Source of the DNA: Streptomyces albireticuli
GTDB lineage: Bacteria > Actinomycetota > Actinomycetes > Streptomycetales > Streptomycetaceae
Reading direction: 5' to 3'
DNA length: 64,000 nucleotides
Assembly: GCF_021228125.1 (NCBI RefSeq)
Contig: NZ_JAJQQS010000013.1
Location: forward strand, 185,486 to 249,485
The first letter of the stretch is position 1. The number at the start of each line of letters is the position of its first letter. The position numbers were made by a program, and so were the translations under genes. The notes below the pieces were generated by a model that searched no databases, had not been told where the DNA came from, and saw only the letters and a program-made list of their open reading frames with translations. Shown in pieces: positions 18,213 through 26,550 of the stretch.

Positions 18213-18946
18213 GCGCCACCGCCGTCGCCCCGGGTCAGGTACTGGTCGAGGGTCAGGGACGGCCGGGGCCGGCCGCCGCCGTCGGGCCCGCCCCGTACGG
18301 TCGGCTTCGTGGGCACGGGCCGGCGCTCGCCGTTGACCTCCAGGCGGCCGATGCTGACGCGTATCACCCGCTCGGGCGGCTGGTGCCGACGGCGTCTCTC
18401 GGCGGCCGGTACGGCCGGGGCGGCCCGTTCGGACTGCCGTGGACGGGCCTGGGGCACGGCCGCGGCGGGGGGCTTGCCGGCGGTACGGGCCGGTGGTTCG
18501 GCGGGACGCGCCGTCCGGCGGGCGGACGGCCGCCCGGACGGCTCGGCGGGGCCGGCGTCCCGGCGACGTTCCCGCCCGGCATCGCGCCCGGGGACGGGCG
18601 CGAGCGGCGGCGGTACGGCCGGGGCCGCGAGTAAGGGCCGCGCGGGCAGCGGCCGCGCCACGGCCGCCGCGTGGTCCCGTGTCCGGGCCGTGGCGGGACG
18701 GGGGGCGGTGGGGGCCGGTGGTGGCACGGGGAGCGTCGCGGCGGGCCGCCGGCCGGTCCCGGCCGTACGGGCGGGGCCCGCGGCCGGGACGTCCCAGGTA
18801 TCGGAGGGCTCCGGTCCGTCGGCTCCCGTCGTCCCGGTCCGTTCGAACGGTTCCGGCAGGCGGGGCCGCAGCCGGGTCGTGCCGGTGGGCGCGTCCCGGC
18901 GGGCCGGTGCGTGGCGCGCCAGGAGGCGGTCGAAGAAGTCAGGCAT
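18209..18946 (-). CDS. Pro/Arg-rich eCIS accessory protein with a TTA codon
   Basis: ATG 18946 is preferred (MPDFFDRLLARH); GTG 18952 is the alternative. The 245-residue product has a short ordered N-terminus, a long low-complexity Pro/Ala/Arg-rich middle (about 20-190), and a conserved-looking end RVIRVSIGRLEVNGERRP plus PSLTLDQYLTRG. A similar short VRVSIGRIEV-type motif is common in proteins at this position in actinobacterial eCIS loci, function unknown. A TTA leucine codon occurs at 18632-18634, about codon 105, so translation should need the bldA tRNA. The gene overlaps both neighbours. Confidence 0.72.
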   Translation of the reverse strand: MPDFFDRLLARHAPARRDAPTGTTRLRPRLPEPFERTGTTGADGPEPSDTWDVPAAGPARTAGTGRRPAATLPVPPPAPTAPRPATARTRDHAAAVARPLPARPLLAAPAVPPPLAPVPGRDAGRERRRDAGPAEPSGRPSARRTARPAEPPARTAGKPPAAAVPQARPRQSERAAPAVPAAERRRRHQPPERVIRVSIGRLEVNGERRPVPTKPTVRGGPDGGGRPRPSLTLDQYLTRGDGGGA

Positions 18947-19685
18947 CCGCACACAGCTCCAGGTAGTAGCGGCGCCGCAGCGGGCTGAGCGCCAGGATCT
19001 CCGGTTCGCTCCAGCCGTACGCGGTGGCGAGCAGATGGACGTCCAGGAGGGTGTCGCGGGCCCAGGCGTCGAGCTCGGCCCACAGGTAGGAGGCGATGTC
19101 CAGTTCGGCCCGGGTGGCCTTGCCGCAGTCCGGGCAGGTGACGTTGAGCGTCACGTCGGCCAGTGGGTCGGACGCCTCCGAGGCCGCGGCCATCCTTCGC
19201 TGCACCCGGTCGGGCAGGTCGGGGTCCGTCACGGGCCGGCCGCCGTGCTCGGCCCGGACGACGCAGCGGGTCAGCAGCGCGGTCCTGGCCCGGTCGCCCG
19301 GTACGGTCCCGACGGCGGCGAGGTCGGCGGGGGTGGGCAGCCTGAACTCGACGGTCCACTCGCCCTCTTCGACGCGGATCGGGCCGTCCGGCGCCCCGGG
19401 GGGCGTGCCGGGCCCGTCCGTGCCAAGCCCCGCCGCGTCGAACGAGAACTCCATCTCCTCCCCGCACTCGGCGCAGTCCGCGCGCACCTCCAGCTCCGTG
19501 CCGAACAGCGCCCGCCGGACGGCGAACAGCTCGGCGTCGCGCCGCCCCACCGGGACCGAGAGCAGCTCCCCGGCTCCGGTCCCGGGGCGGGCGAGGCCGT
19601 GCAGGAGGAGGGCGCGCCCGCGGTCGTCGGACGCGAGGCCCGCCTCCCACGCGGCGAGCAGCGCCCCGGCCTCCAGGTGTTCCAT
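18939..19685 (-). CDS. Zinc-knuckle, T4 baseplate-chaperone-like eCIS protein
   Basis: It starts at ATG 19685 and has 248 residues. Two CxxC pairs, CAECGEEMEFSF near residue 70 and CPDCGKATRAEL near 180, probably bind one zinc ion. The segment EFRLPTPADLAAVG and the end LLDVHLLATAYGWSEPEILALSPLRRRYYLELC match the T4 baseplate-chaperone (gp51/gp26-like) type of small phage assembly protein. Members of this type help fold or assemble baseplate or tube subunits and are not built into the particle. Its position right after the tube gene fits. The family call is moderate; the zinc-binding interpretation is from the Cys spacing. Confidence 0.75.
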   Translation of the reverse strand: MEHLEAGALLAAWEAGLASDDRGRALLLHGLARPGTGAGELLSVPVGRRDAELFAVRRALFGTELEVRADCAECGEEMEFSFDAAGLGTDGPGTPPGAPDGPIRVEEGEWTVEFRLPTPADLAAVGTVPGDRARTALLTRCVVRAEHGGRPVTDPDLPDRVQRRMAAASEASDPLADVTLNVTCPDCGKATRAELDIASYLWAELDAWARDTLLDVHLLATAYGWSEPEILALSPLRRRYYLELCADA

Positions 19686-19696
19686 CCGCGACCGGC

Positions 19697-20221
19697 CTAG
19701 GCCGGCTGCTGGTACGAGGGCTCCTCGGGCTCCGGGACCTCGTAGTCCCGCTCCCAGCCCTCGCATTCGAGCTTGAGGCTCTGGATAGCCACCGCGTTGG
19801 CGTTGGCGTCCAGCTCCCCGACGATCTGGTACTCGCTGATCCAGGCGCGGTAGAGCTTGTGGGAGACCGCGACCTGGCCCGCCTCGTTGAGCACCTGGAT
19901 GACGATGTCCTTGCGGAAGTCGGCCAGCGAGACCTCGGAGCCGCGGCCCGCGCCGACCATCCACACCTTGTTCGCCCAGCGGTCGAACTCGGTGTCGTGG
20001 GTGACGCCGCGCTCCAGCGTGACGGCCTCGAACTCGGTGCGCCCCGGCGATTTGCGCGGGGAGCTGGCGTCACCGCCGTTGCGGTGCTTGACCACCTCGG
20101 TGGTGCGCTTGAGTGGACTGATCTTGCTGACGCCTGCGACGACGCGCCCGTCCCAGACGACCAGGAACTTGAAGTTCTTGTACGGGTCGAACCGCTGCGC
20201 GTTGACCGTGAACTCGGCCAT
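19697..20221 (-). CDS. cis1: eCIS inner tube protein (gp19-like)
   Basis: The 174-residue protein starts at ATG 20221, seven bases after the sheath stop. It contains RFDPYKNFKFLVVWDGRVVAGVSKISPLKRTTEVVKHRNG, then FEAVTLERGVTHDTEFDRWANKVW and a terminal AIQSLKLECEGWERD, the full signature of the T4 gp19-like tail tube family. Hexamers stack into the inner tube that is fired by sheath contraction. Many Streptomyces systems carry a second tube paralogue; none is seen in this window, though the left end is cut. The C-terminal Pro/Glu tail is variable. Confidence 0.96.
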   Translation of the reverse strand: MAEFTVNAQRFDPYKNFKFLVVWDGRVVAGVSKISPLKRTTEVVKHRNGGDASSPRKSPGRTEFEAVTLERGVTHDTEFDRWANKVWMVGAGRGSEVSLADFRKDIVIQVLNEAGQVAVSHKLYRAWISEYQIVGELDANANAVAIQSLKLECEGWERDYEVPEPEEPSYQQPA

Positions 20222-20228
20222 GGAGCTC

Positions 20229-22082
20229 CTATACCTCGATCTGTCCGGCCATCTGCTCGATCTTTACGATCACGAACTCCGCGGGTTTGAGCGGCGCGAA
20301 TCCGACCACGACGTTCACCACGCCGCGGTTGATGTCGTCCTGCGTGGTGGTGTCCTTGTCGCATTTGACGAAGTACGCCTCGCGCGCGGCCGTGCCCTGG
20401 AACGCGCCCTGTTGGAAGAGCGTGTGCATGAACGCGCCGATGTTGAGCCGGATCTGCGCCCACAGACGCTCGTCGTTGGGTTCGAAGACGACCCATTTGG
20501 TGCCGCGGTAGAGGCTCTCCTCGAGCATCAGCGCCAGGCGCCTGACCGGCACGTACTTCCACTGGGAGGCGAGGACGTCGGCCCCGGCCAGCGTCCGCGC
20601 GCCCCAGACGACGGGGCCGACGACGGGGAACGACCGGAGGCAGTTGAGCCCCACGGGGTTGAGCAGACCGTTCTCCCGGTCGGTCATCGGGACGGTGAGC
20701 GCCCGCACCCCGTAGAGCCGGGACTCGGTGCCGGCGGGTGCCTTCCACACCCCGCGCTCGCTGTCCGTGCGGGCCATGATCCCGGCGACGGCGCCCGAGG
20801 GCGGGAAGGCCCGCAGCCGACCGGTGACCAGGTCGACCATCTCCAGGTGCGGGAAGTACAGGGCGGCGTGGGTGCCCGGGACGGACTCGAAGGTGGCGAG
20901 GCCGGCCCGCGCGGCGTCGAGGCTCCGCCACGCGGCGGGCGCGTCGGCGACCAGGAACATCCGCTTCTCCTGGCACAGGGCCGCGGCGGCGGACAGGACG
21001 GTGGCGGCGTCGTCCGGGCTGGGGTAGGCGGCGACCTCGGGCAGGAGGAGGAGGTTGACGTCCTGGACGTCGCGCAGGGCGTTGATGCCGGTCTTCGCGG
21101 CCTCGCTGCCGATCAGGTCGGCCATTCCCGGCGGGCCCGCGTCCTCACCGCCCTTGAGCTCGAAGACCGGCGGCCGGGCGAAGTCCTCCAGGCCGAGCGG
21201 GCCCGCGGCGTCGCCGCTGAAGCGGACCACGTCGTCCTTGTCGGTAGAGCCCGCGACGACCTGGAGCCGCTGTCCGAAGGCGGTGACCCGGGTGCCCGCG
21301 AACGCGCGCTTGCCCGGGGCGTCGGGCAGGGCCCGCAGTTTCCGCTCCAGCAGGAGGGCGAGCTGGGCCACGTTCTTCGGCTGTTCCTTGCCGTCCGCCT
21401 CCCCCGCGTAGATCTTGAAGGTGTGCTTGACGGCGCCGATCCTGACGTCGATCGACACGGCCAGGTCGGGAAGCTGCGCCCCGAACGGCTTGGAGAGCGT
21501 GCCGACGGGATCGGGCCGGCCACTGCCGGTCACCGAGGCCACCTGGACCAGGGACGAGGCGGAATCCACCAGGGCCTTGACGTAGCGGGCGTGTCCCGGC
21601 TCCATGGAGACCCCGGTGAAGGATTCCCGCGCTCCGCCGGAACCGTCGAAGACGTGCAGGTTGAACGTCTCCTTGGGCTTCTGCGTGTCGTAATCGACGG
21701 CGACGCGCAGCTGGTCGCCCCAGCCCCCGGGCTCCTTCGCGACCAGATCCAGCGCCGAGGCGGCCGCCTCGGTCTGGCTCGACGCCAGCTTCACGGAGGC
21801 GGACTTGCCCGTTCCCGCGGCGCCCACCCGCACCACGACCGCGACCGATCCTCCGTTGAGGAAGAACTGCTGGACGGCGTAGCTGACCGCGCTGTCCGAG
21901 GCCAGGCCGCCGAAGCGGCGCTCGTAGTCCGCGAAGCTGGTGATGGTGACCGGCCGGTTGACCGGACCCCGGCGGGTGTGCCCGAGGAAGGCGGCCACGG
22001 ACGTGGTGACCGCCGTGATGGTACGGACGCTGCTGGGAAGTTCTTCGATGTAGACGCCGGGATAGGTCGGTTGCACCGGCAT
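20229..22082 (-). CDS. cis2: eCIS contractile sheath protein
   Basis: ATG 22082 follows GGAGGAAATGGAGGGTCA, giving 617 residues and the first gene of the operon. The N-terminus PTYPGVYIEELPSSVRTI with SVAAFLGHTRRGPVNRPV, the following FADYERRFGG and the C-terminal WKYVPVRRLALMLEESLYRGTKWVVFEPND are diagnostic of the phage tail sheath family. The end VVVGFAPLKPAEFVIVKIEQMAGQ supplies the handshake strand. Length is longer than phage P2-type sheaths because of an inserted domain at about residues 180-330, as in many eCIS sheaths. The protein contracts to drive the tube. Confidence 0.97.
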   Translation of the reverse strand: MPVQPTYPGVYIEELPSSVRTITAVTTSVAAFLGHTRRGPVNRPVTITSFADYERRFGGLASDSAVSYAVQQFFLNGGSVAVVVRVGAAGTGKSASVKLASSQTEAAASALDLVAKEPGGWGDQLRVAVDYDTQKPKETFNLHVFDGSGGARESFTGVSMEPGHARYVKALVDSASSLVQVASVTGSGRPDPVGTLSKPFGAQLPDLAVSIDVRIGAVKHTFKIYAGEADGKEQPKNVAQLALLLERKLRALPDAPGKRAFAGTRVTAFGQRLQVVAGSTDKDDVVRFSGDAAGPLGLEDFARPPVFELKGGEDAGPPGMADLIGSEAAKTGINALRDVQDVNLLLLPEVAAYPSPDDAATVLSAAAALCQEKRMFLVADAPAAWRSLDAARAGLATFESVPGTHAALYFPHLEMVDLVTGRLRAFPPSGAVAGIMARTDSERGVWKAPAGTESRLYGVRALTVPMTDRENGLLNPVGLNCLRSFPVVGPVVWGARTLAGADVLASQWKYVPVRRLALMLEESLYRGTKWVVFEPNDERLWAQIRLNIGAFMHTLFQQGAFQGTAAREAYFVKCDKDTTTQDDINRGVVNVVVGFAPLKPAEFVIVKIEQMAGQIEV

Positions 22083-22154
22083 TGACCCTCCATTTCCTCC
22101 AGACGTCAAGAGATATGAAGGGGAGCCGATCTTCACAATGCCTCGTCGCGACAT

Positions 22155-22177
22155 ACGCGAATGCGCACGCGAATGCG
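22155..22177. repeat. Direct repeat ACGCGAATGCG x2 in the eCIS leader
   Basis: Two exact 11-base copies of ACGCGAATGCG occur 12 bases apart at 22,155-22,165 and 22,167-22,177. A third shorter copy, CGAATGCG, is found at about 22,386-22,393. The copies sit 75 to 310 bases upstream of the sheath start. They could be regulator-binding sites, which remains inference. Confidence 0.55.
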
Positions 22178-22269
22178 AAATGGGACGTTCCCCGTCATAA
22201 ACCTCGCGACTCCATGTCACGAGGGACTCAAGCACCCGCTTGTGACTCCTGGCGCCTTTGCGCGCGCCC

Positions 22270-22299
22270 ATCATGAGCCGGATACGAACGCCGCGTCAA
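22270..22299 (-). promoter_or_regulatory. Candidate promoter for the eCIS operon
   Basis: On the minus strand TTGACG at 22,299-22,294 is followed after 18 bases by CATGAT at 22,275-22,270. This would start transcription about 180 bases upstream of the sheath gene, leaving a leader that includes the direct repeats. The match to a vegetative-type promoter is modest and other sites are possible. Confidence 0.35.
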
Positions 22300-22689
22300 G
22301 ATCCTGGAAAGGTCGATGTATTCCTCAAGTCGCTTACCGAGAAGATCAGTTGGAGCGCTAGATCCACTTCGCGATAAGCGATCAACGAATGCGGAAATTT
22401 GAATTCCGATCCCCGTGCGGGGGGGGTGGGATCCGGGAGGGTTTTCCGGCCGTCGCGAAATCGGCCCCGAGCGGGTCTTCGGCTTCGGCCGGGGCGTCCG
22501 CTCCCGGCGCACGCGACGGGAAGCGCGCCGGGTGGTGCGCGACACCGCGCGTGCGAGGACGGGCGCGTACACGGACACCCGGCCGAGGGCCGCCGACCGG
22601 GTCAAACGCGGGCGGCACGGGGACACTTGAAGCTGATACGACTTACTCCGGCCCGGGTGTCGGACTGTTGAGGTTGTCGGGGAGGGATC

Positions 22690-22896
22690 GTGCTGTTCGA
22701 CCTCAAGGCGGAGGCGGATATGCGGCTGCATTCGGACCGCATGGCGGCGGAGCTCGCGGAGAAGCGCCGCGAGAGGCTCGCCCGCGAGACGGGTGCCCCG
22801 GCGGGCGGGGAGGGGCCTGAGCCGGAGGGGAAGCGGGCGTCGTCGGGCGGCGGGTCGTCGAGCGGCGGGCAGGGCGCTACCGGAGTTCCCCGCTAG
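22690..22896 (+). CDS. Small hypothetical protein (68 aa)
   Basis: It starts at GTG 22690 preceded by GGGGAGGG. Nearly all codons end in G or C, supporting real coding. The first half is a charged helix (LKAEADMRLHSDRMAAELAEKRRERLARE) and the second is a Gly/Ser-rich tail. Its 3' end overlaps by 20 bases the end of the convergent oxidase gene. It stands divergent to the eCIS operon and shares its upstream region. I do not recognise the family; short charged proteins of this style are common in Streptomyces. Confidence 0.55.
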   Translation: MLFDLKAEADMRLHSDRMAAELAEKRRERLARETGAPAGGEGPEPEGKRASSGGGSSSGGQGATGVPR

Positions 22897-24754
22897 GCGC
22901 TCCTCGGACCGCCGGGAGCAGTTCGTCCAGCAGCGGGCTGCTGAACACCCGCGCCGGGTCGTGGCGGTCGAGTACGGCGAGGGCCTCGTCCCAGCGCGTT
23001 CCCCGGCTCTGCCCCGTGCGGAAGGCGTCCGGCCAGCCCCGCGCGATCAGCGAGCGGTCGCTCCAGGCGCCCTCGGTGCCGTACGCCCAGCCCTTGGACC
23101 ACTCCGGGCGGAGCAGGGACCAGTCGCCGTAGTGGGACACGGCCCACCGCTCCAGGTCCCGGTGGAAGGCGGGGGCACCCGGTGTGCCGGGGAAATGCAG
23201 GGAGTTGAGCCAGACGACGGTGTCCCACTCGGGGCGGTCGGGGCAGTGACGGGCCGGGGAGAGCGCCGGTGGCGCCCAGGCGGGTTCCGGCGCGGCGGAA
23301 CCGGAAGGACGGGAAGGACCGGAAGGACCGGAAGGACCGGAAGGACCGGCAAGCGACGAAGGGCTTCCGTCGGCCGCGGTGACCCGGATCTCCACGGGCC
23401 CGTTGACGGGATACAGTCCCCGCGCGCGGTAGGTGGTGAGCAGTTCCTCGTAGCGGATCCGGAAGTCGTGCAGGACGCGCTGGACGTCGGCGCGGGCGCA
23501 CAGCACGGCCCAGCCGGCGAAGGCGTAGCGCAGGGTGGTGGGGCGCACGTACAGCACCGTGTTCTTCGACGGGCCCCACAGGTCCCAGGTGCCGGTCGCG
23601 GTGAGCCCGGCGGGGATCAGGGCCGCCAGCCCGGCCAGGAGCAGGGGGGTGGCTCCGGGGACGCCGTGCTGGACGTCGCGGACCAGGTCGGAGACGGGCC
23701 GGGGGACGCGATCGGTGAAGGCGTACGGGTACGGGTGGTCGACGCGGCGGGCGAGCGGGGGCCGGTGGGATTCGACGCTCCACACCTTCAGCCAGGCGCG
23801 GTCGGTGTAGGGGAACCAGAAGACCTCGACACGGCCGGTGTCCGCCAGGTGGCCGGCCACCGTGCGCCCCTCGCCGCCGGGCGGGCCCAGGAGTTCGGTC
23901 ACGGGGATGTCCACGCTGCTGCGGCAGCGCAGACGGATGCCGGCCGGTACGCGCAGGGTGGCCTCGGTGACGAAGGCCCGCCCGAGGTGGACGAGGAAGG
24001 CCGCGGTGTCGTCCTCACGGCGGTGGAAGGTCCGTAGGACGTAGCGGCCCGTGGCCGGGTCCCGGATGACGGCCGTCAGGGATTCGACGAGGTCGCTGAG
24101 GGTGCCGAAGCCGCTGTGGGCGGGGGTGGGACGGCCCGCGAGGGGAACGCCCGTGCCGTGGGCGCCGACGGCGAGGGCGCCGCCCATCGTGAGGCCGCCG
24201 ATGGAGGGCGCGCCGACCAGGCCGAGTCCGGCCCGCTCCAGGGCGGTGTGCACCGCGTCCAGGGTCGCACCGGCACCGACGGTGAGCCGGGCCGGGCCGT
24301 CGCCGTCACCGGGGTGGACGGTGATGCCGTTCAGTGCCCGGGTGGTGTCGACCAGGACGAGGCGGTCCGACGGCCGGTCGGGGGAGGCCAGCAGCGGTGA
24401 CCAGTTGTGGCCCGTCCCCTTCGCCCGGAGTCGCCTGCCTGTCGCCGCGGCCCAGTCGGCCAGGACCGGCAGGTCGTCGGGGCCGGTGGGCAGGGCGGTC
24501 CGCACCGCGTCCAGGACGATCTCGCCCGACCAGTTGCGGAACGTCCGCCGGACCAGCCGGATCCCCGGTGGGAAGCCGTACGGTCGCGCGAGCGGGGTGT
24601 CCACCGGCGTGGCGGGGCCGGGAAGGGAGCCGGAGGCGGCCCGGGCCGCGCGGGCGGCCAGGAGGAGGGCGGACGTGCCGGTCGTGGCCGCCGCGGCGGC
24701 GATGAGCAGGCGGCGCCGGGTCGGCGCTGGAGGAGCGGGCCTGTCGGGGGTCAT
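22877..24754 (-). CDS. Tat-exported FAD-linked oxidase, class II cholesterol-oxidase-like
   Basis: ATG 24754 has GGAAGGA upstream; 625 residues. The N-terminus PTRRRLLIAAAAATTGTSALLLAARAARA is a twin-arginine signal with a cleavage site near residue 40. The FAD domain of the vanillyl-alcohol-oxidase type shows RLRAKGTGHNWSPLL, whose His is placed like the covalent flavin attachment site of Brevibacterium BCO2-type cholesterol oxidase, and then VGAGATLDAVHTALERAGLGLVGAPSIGGLTMGGALAVGAHGTG in the PP-loop region. The C-terminal substrate domain follows (LRYAFAGWAVLCARADV). A GPSGPS repeat of about 15 residues interrupts it near 480. Likely secreted sterol or alcohol oxidation. Confidence 0.85.
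   Translation of the reverse strand: MTPDRPAPPAPTRRRLLIAAAAATTGTSALLLAARAARAASGSLPGPATPVDTPLARPYGFPPGIRLVRRTFRNWSGEIVLDAVRTALPTGPDDLPVLADWAAATGRRLRAKGTGHNWSPLLASPDRPSDRLVLVDTTRALNGITVHPGDGDGPARLTVGAGATLDAVHTALERAGLGLVGAPSIGGLTMGGALAVGAHGTGVPLAGRPTPAHSGFGTLSDLVESLTAVIRDPATGRYVLRTFHRREDDTAAFLVHLGRAFVTEATLRVPAGIRLRCRSSVDIPVTELLGPPGGEGRTVAGHLADTGRVEVFWFPYTDRAWLKVWSVESHRPPLARRVDHPYPYAFTDRVPRPVSDLVRDVQHGVPGATPLLLAGLAALIPAGLTATGTWDLWGPSKNTVLYVRPTTLRYAFAGWAVLCARADVQRVLHDFRIRYEELLTTYRARGLYPVNGPVEIRVTAADGSPSSLAGPSGPSGPSGPSRPSGSAAPEPAWAPPALSPARHCPDRPEWDTVVWLNSLHFPGTPGAPAFHRDLERWAVSHYGDWSLLRPEWSKGWAYGTEGAWSDRSLIARGWPDAFRTGQSRGTRWDEALAVLDRHDPARVFSSPLLDELLPAVRGAPSGELR
23288..23350. repeat. Tandem GGACCGGAA repeat inside the oxidase gene
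   Basis: A nine-base unit (GGACCGGAA-like) is repeated about six times in tandem and encodes the GPSGPSGPSGPS insert of the oxidase. The unit length preserves the reading frame, so copy-number change would only lengthen or shorten a linker. Such in-frame microrepeats are prone to slippage. Confidence 0.7.
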
Positions 24755-25059
24755 GGCGGGGTTCCTTCCGCGCGCGAGCGGGGCGATGCGGTGACGTGCG
24801 GGGCGGATCGGTTCGGTGCGGTGTGATGCGGTGCGGTGCGGTGCCATCGGTTCGAGGCGGAGCCGGAGCCGGAGCCGGATGGACATGGACAACGACCGGA
24901 CGGCCGGGAAGATGCTGCCTCTCCGCGCCCCGCCGTCGCCCGATGGGGCGGGACGGACGTGGGGCGCGGTGGGGGCCCTCGGCTCATGACCTCGGGATGC
25001 CGGGCGGCCGACGGTGGACGGGCAAGCCCACCGTTACGAGCTCACCAGCGAGCACCGAC
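24755..25059. other. Divergent promoter region with GTGCG and GGAGCC microrepeats
   Basis: The gap separates the oxidase (minus) from the DHQS-like gene (plus). It holds runs of GTGCG/GATGCG repeats at about 24,816-24,845 and GGAGCC repeats at about 24,858-24,879. No clear promoter boxes were recognised. The frame of the DHQS-like gene stays open through it, so its exact start is uncertain. Confidence 0.5.
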
Positions 25060-26391
25060 ATGAACGTCATCCCAGCTCCCCCGCCGTTCTCCGCTTCTCC
25101 CGCCCGGTTCGCCTCCCCCGCGCCCTCTCCGTTCACGCCCTCCACGTCCGCGCCCTCCCCGTCCGCACCTTCGCCTTCCGCGACCTCACCGGAGATCGCG
25201 CTGGACCGGGCGGTTCTCGCCGGATGCGCGCACTTCCCCGTACGGATACGGCACGGGGACGGTTCGTGGGCCGAACTCCCACGGGTCGCGGACGCCCTGG
25301 GCGCCGAGGAGTTCCTGCTGGTCTCCGAACGCGGCGTGCCGCGCGCTCACATCGCCCGCGTCCTGCGTCACCTGGGCGCCCACGCGCCGACCCGCCTGTC
25401 GTGGTCGGCCGGCGGCGGCGTTCCCGAGGGTGTGCGGGTCGCACCCGGTTCGGTGGTCGTGGCCCTGGGCGGCACCCGCGTGATCGAAGCGGCCGCGGAC
25501 CTCGCCGGGCGTGGTCACGGCGACAGCGGACACGGCGAGAACGGTCACCGCGGGCGAGGCGGCCGGCCACGGCTGGTCCTGATGCCGACCACGCCACGGG
25601 CCATGGCCGACACCGCGCTCTCCCTCGTGGACGCCGACGGCCGGCCCCGTACCGCCCCGGTCCTGGTACGGGCGCAGCTGGAGTTCCTCCGGACGCTTCC
25701 GTCCACGAAGGTGCGCGACGGCCTCGCTCCGCTGGTCCGGAACGTCCTGGCGGTCAGGCCCGGTTCCTACGACTCCGTGGCCGCCCGGCTCCGGCCGGGC
25801 GGCGACCACGACCCCGGGGTCCTGGCCTCGTTCCTCGTCCTGTGCGCCGAGTGCCGGGCCACCGCCGTGTGTTACGACCCGTTCGAACAGGGCCCGGCCA
25901 GGGCGTTGTCCTACGGGCGTACGGTGGCCGACGCGCTGCGCGCGGAGGCCGGCGGGACGTTGCCGGCCGGGGCCGCGGCGGCGCTCGGCATGCTGGTCGC
26001 CGCGCGCGTCGCGGTGGAAGCCGGCCTGCTGGACCCGGCCGCCGAGCGGGCCCACCGGGATCTGATCGCCCGCTGGGGAGCCCCGCTGCGGCTCCCCGTT
26101 CCCTTGTCCGCGGAACGCGTGGTGGAGAGGGTGATCGCGGGTCCGGGCGGCGGCGCGATGGTCCTGCTCGACGACCTGGGCCGGCCCCACATGGGCCGGG
26201 ACGGCATGCTCACCGCCACCGGCCGTCCGCTGCTGCGGGCGGGCCTGGCCGCCGTGGCGGCCGCCGTCCCGTCCGCCGGCCACGCCGAGGCGGCCCGGTT
26301 GAGCGGGGTCCGTGCGCCGGCGGTCCCCGTGGGCGTGCCGCCGACGGTGATGCGACACCCGGCCCGGGCCTCCGGTCCCGGCCGTCCGTGA
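25060..26391 (+). CDS. 3-dehydroquinate-synthase-like protein lacking metal ligands
   Basis: ATG 25060 is the chosen start (443 aa); the ribosome site is weak. After a Ser/Pro-rich N-terminus (about 1-45), the order of motifs follows the DHQS fold: VVVALGGTRVIEAAADLAG (for GGG-D), LVLMPTTPRAMADTALS (for PTTLLA-DSS), FLRTLPSTKVRDGLAPLVRN (for TLP...AEVIK), and SYGRTVADALRAEAGG...LPAGAAAALGM (for NFGHT-GHA...HGEAV-GM). The glutamate and both histidines that bind zinc, and the GGK lysine, are all replaced. It is thus unlikely to make dehydroquinate. It precedes an indigoidine-synthetase-like NRPS, suggesting a specialised or non-catalytic role. Confidence 0.75.
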   Translation: MNVIPAPPPFSASPARFASPAPSPFTPSTSAPSPSAPSPSATSPEIALDRAVLAGCAHFPVRIRHGDGSWAELPRVADALGAEEFLLVSERGVPRAHIARVLRHLGAHAPTRLSWSAGGGVPEGVRVAPGSVVVALGGTRVIEAAADLAGRGHGDSGHGENGHRGRGGRPRLVLMPTTPRAMADTALSLVDADGRPRTAPVLVRAQLEFLRTLPSTKVRDGLAPLVRNVLAVRPGSYDSVAARLRPGGDHDPGVLASFLVLCAECRATAVCYDPFEQGPARALSYGRTVADALRAEAGGTLPAGAAAALGMLVAARVAVEAGLLDPAAERAHRDLIARWGAPLRLPVPLSAERVVERVIAGPGGGAMVLLDDLGRPHMGRDGMLTATGRPLLRAGLAAVAAAVPSAGHAEAARLSGVRAPAVPVGVPPTVMRHPARASGPGRP

Positions 26392-26550
26392 CGGCGACCG
26401 GGACGACGACCGGGACACGGACCGGGACACGGACGGAGTCCTCCTCTCATGCGGCCGGGGCCCCGGGACGCCCACCGTGGAGGAACAGGCACCACCCGAC
26501 CCGTACGCCCCGCCCTTCGGAGCCGGGGCCCCGTACATCAGGAGCTCACC
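26392..26550. other. Spacer with GGGACACGGACC-type repeats
   Basis: The 159-base gap between the DHQS-like gene and the 90-residue ORF starts with repeats of a CCGGGAC(AC/GAC)GGA type at about 26,397-26,436. It contains no promoter I can recognise and ends with the AGGAGCTCACC ribosome site of the next gene. All three genes read the same way, so co-transcription is likely. Confidence 0.45.

Larger units (their letters stand above)
22083..22689. other. Leader/promoter region of the eCIS operon, AT-richer than surroundings
   Basis: This 607-base gap lies between the divergent sheath gene and a small plus-strand gene. The part nearest the sheath (22,083-22,420) is clearly less GC-rich than the genes. 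It contains repeated CGAATGCG sites, a hairpin with arms CAAGC and GCTTG at 22,229-22,242 nested inside imperfect GTCACGAG/CTTGTGAC arms, and a run of eight G at about 22,419-22,426. I found no convincing gene; a short Arg-rich open frame at 22,415-22,630 is not supported. The region should hold the regulatory signals for the injection system. Confidence 0.6.

Noticed and set aside
18364..20976. 870-codon minus-strand frame crossing sheath, tube and chaperone genes
   Set aside because: It is out of phase with the well-supported genes and gives no domain.
22419..22429. Run of eight G in the eCIS leader as a phase-variable element
   Set aside because: It is not inside a supported gene or between promoter boxes; only slippage-prone sequence can be stated.
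22415..22630. Possible 71-aa Arg-rich gene in the eCIS leader
   Set aside because: Good third-position GC but no ribosome site and no recognisable protein; the overlapping opposite frame is as good.
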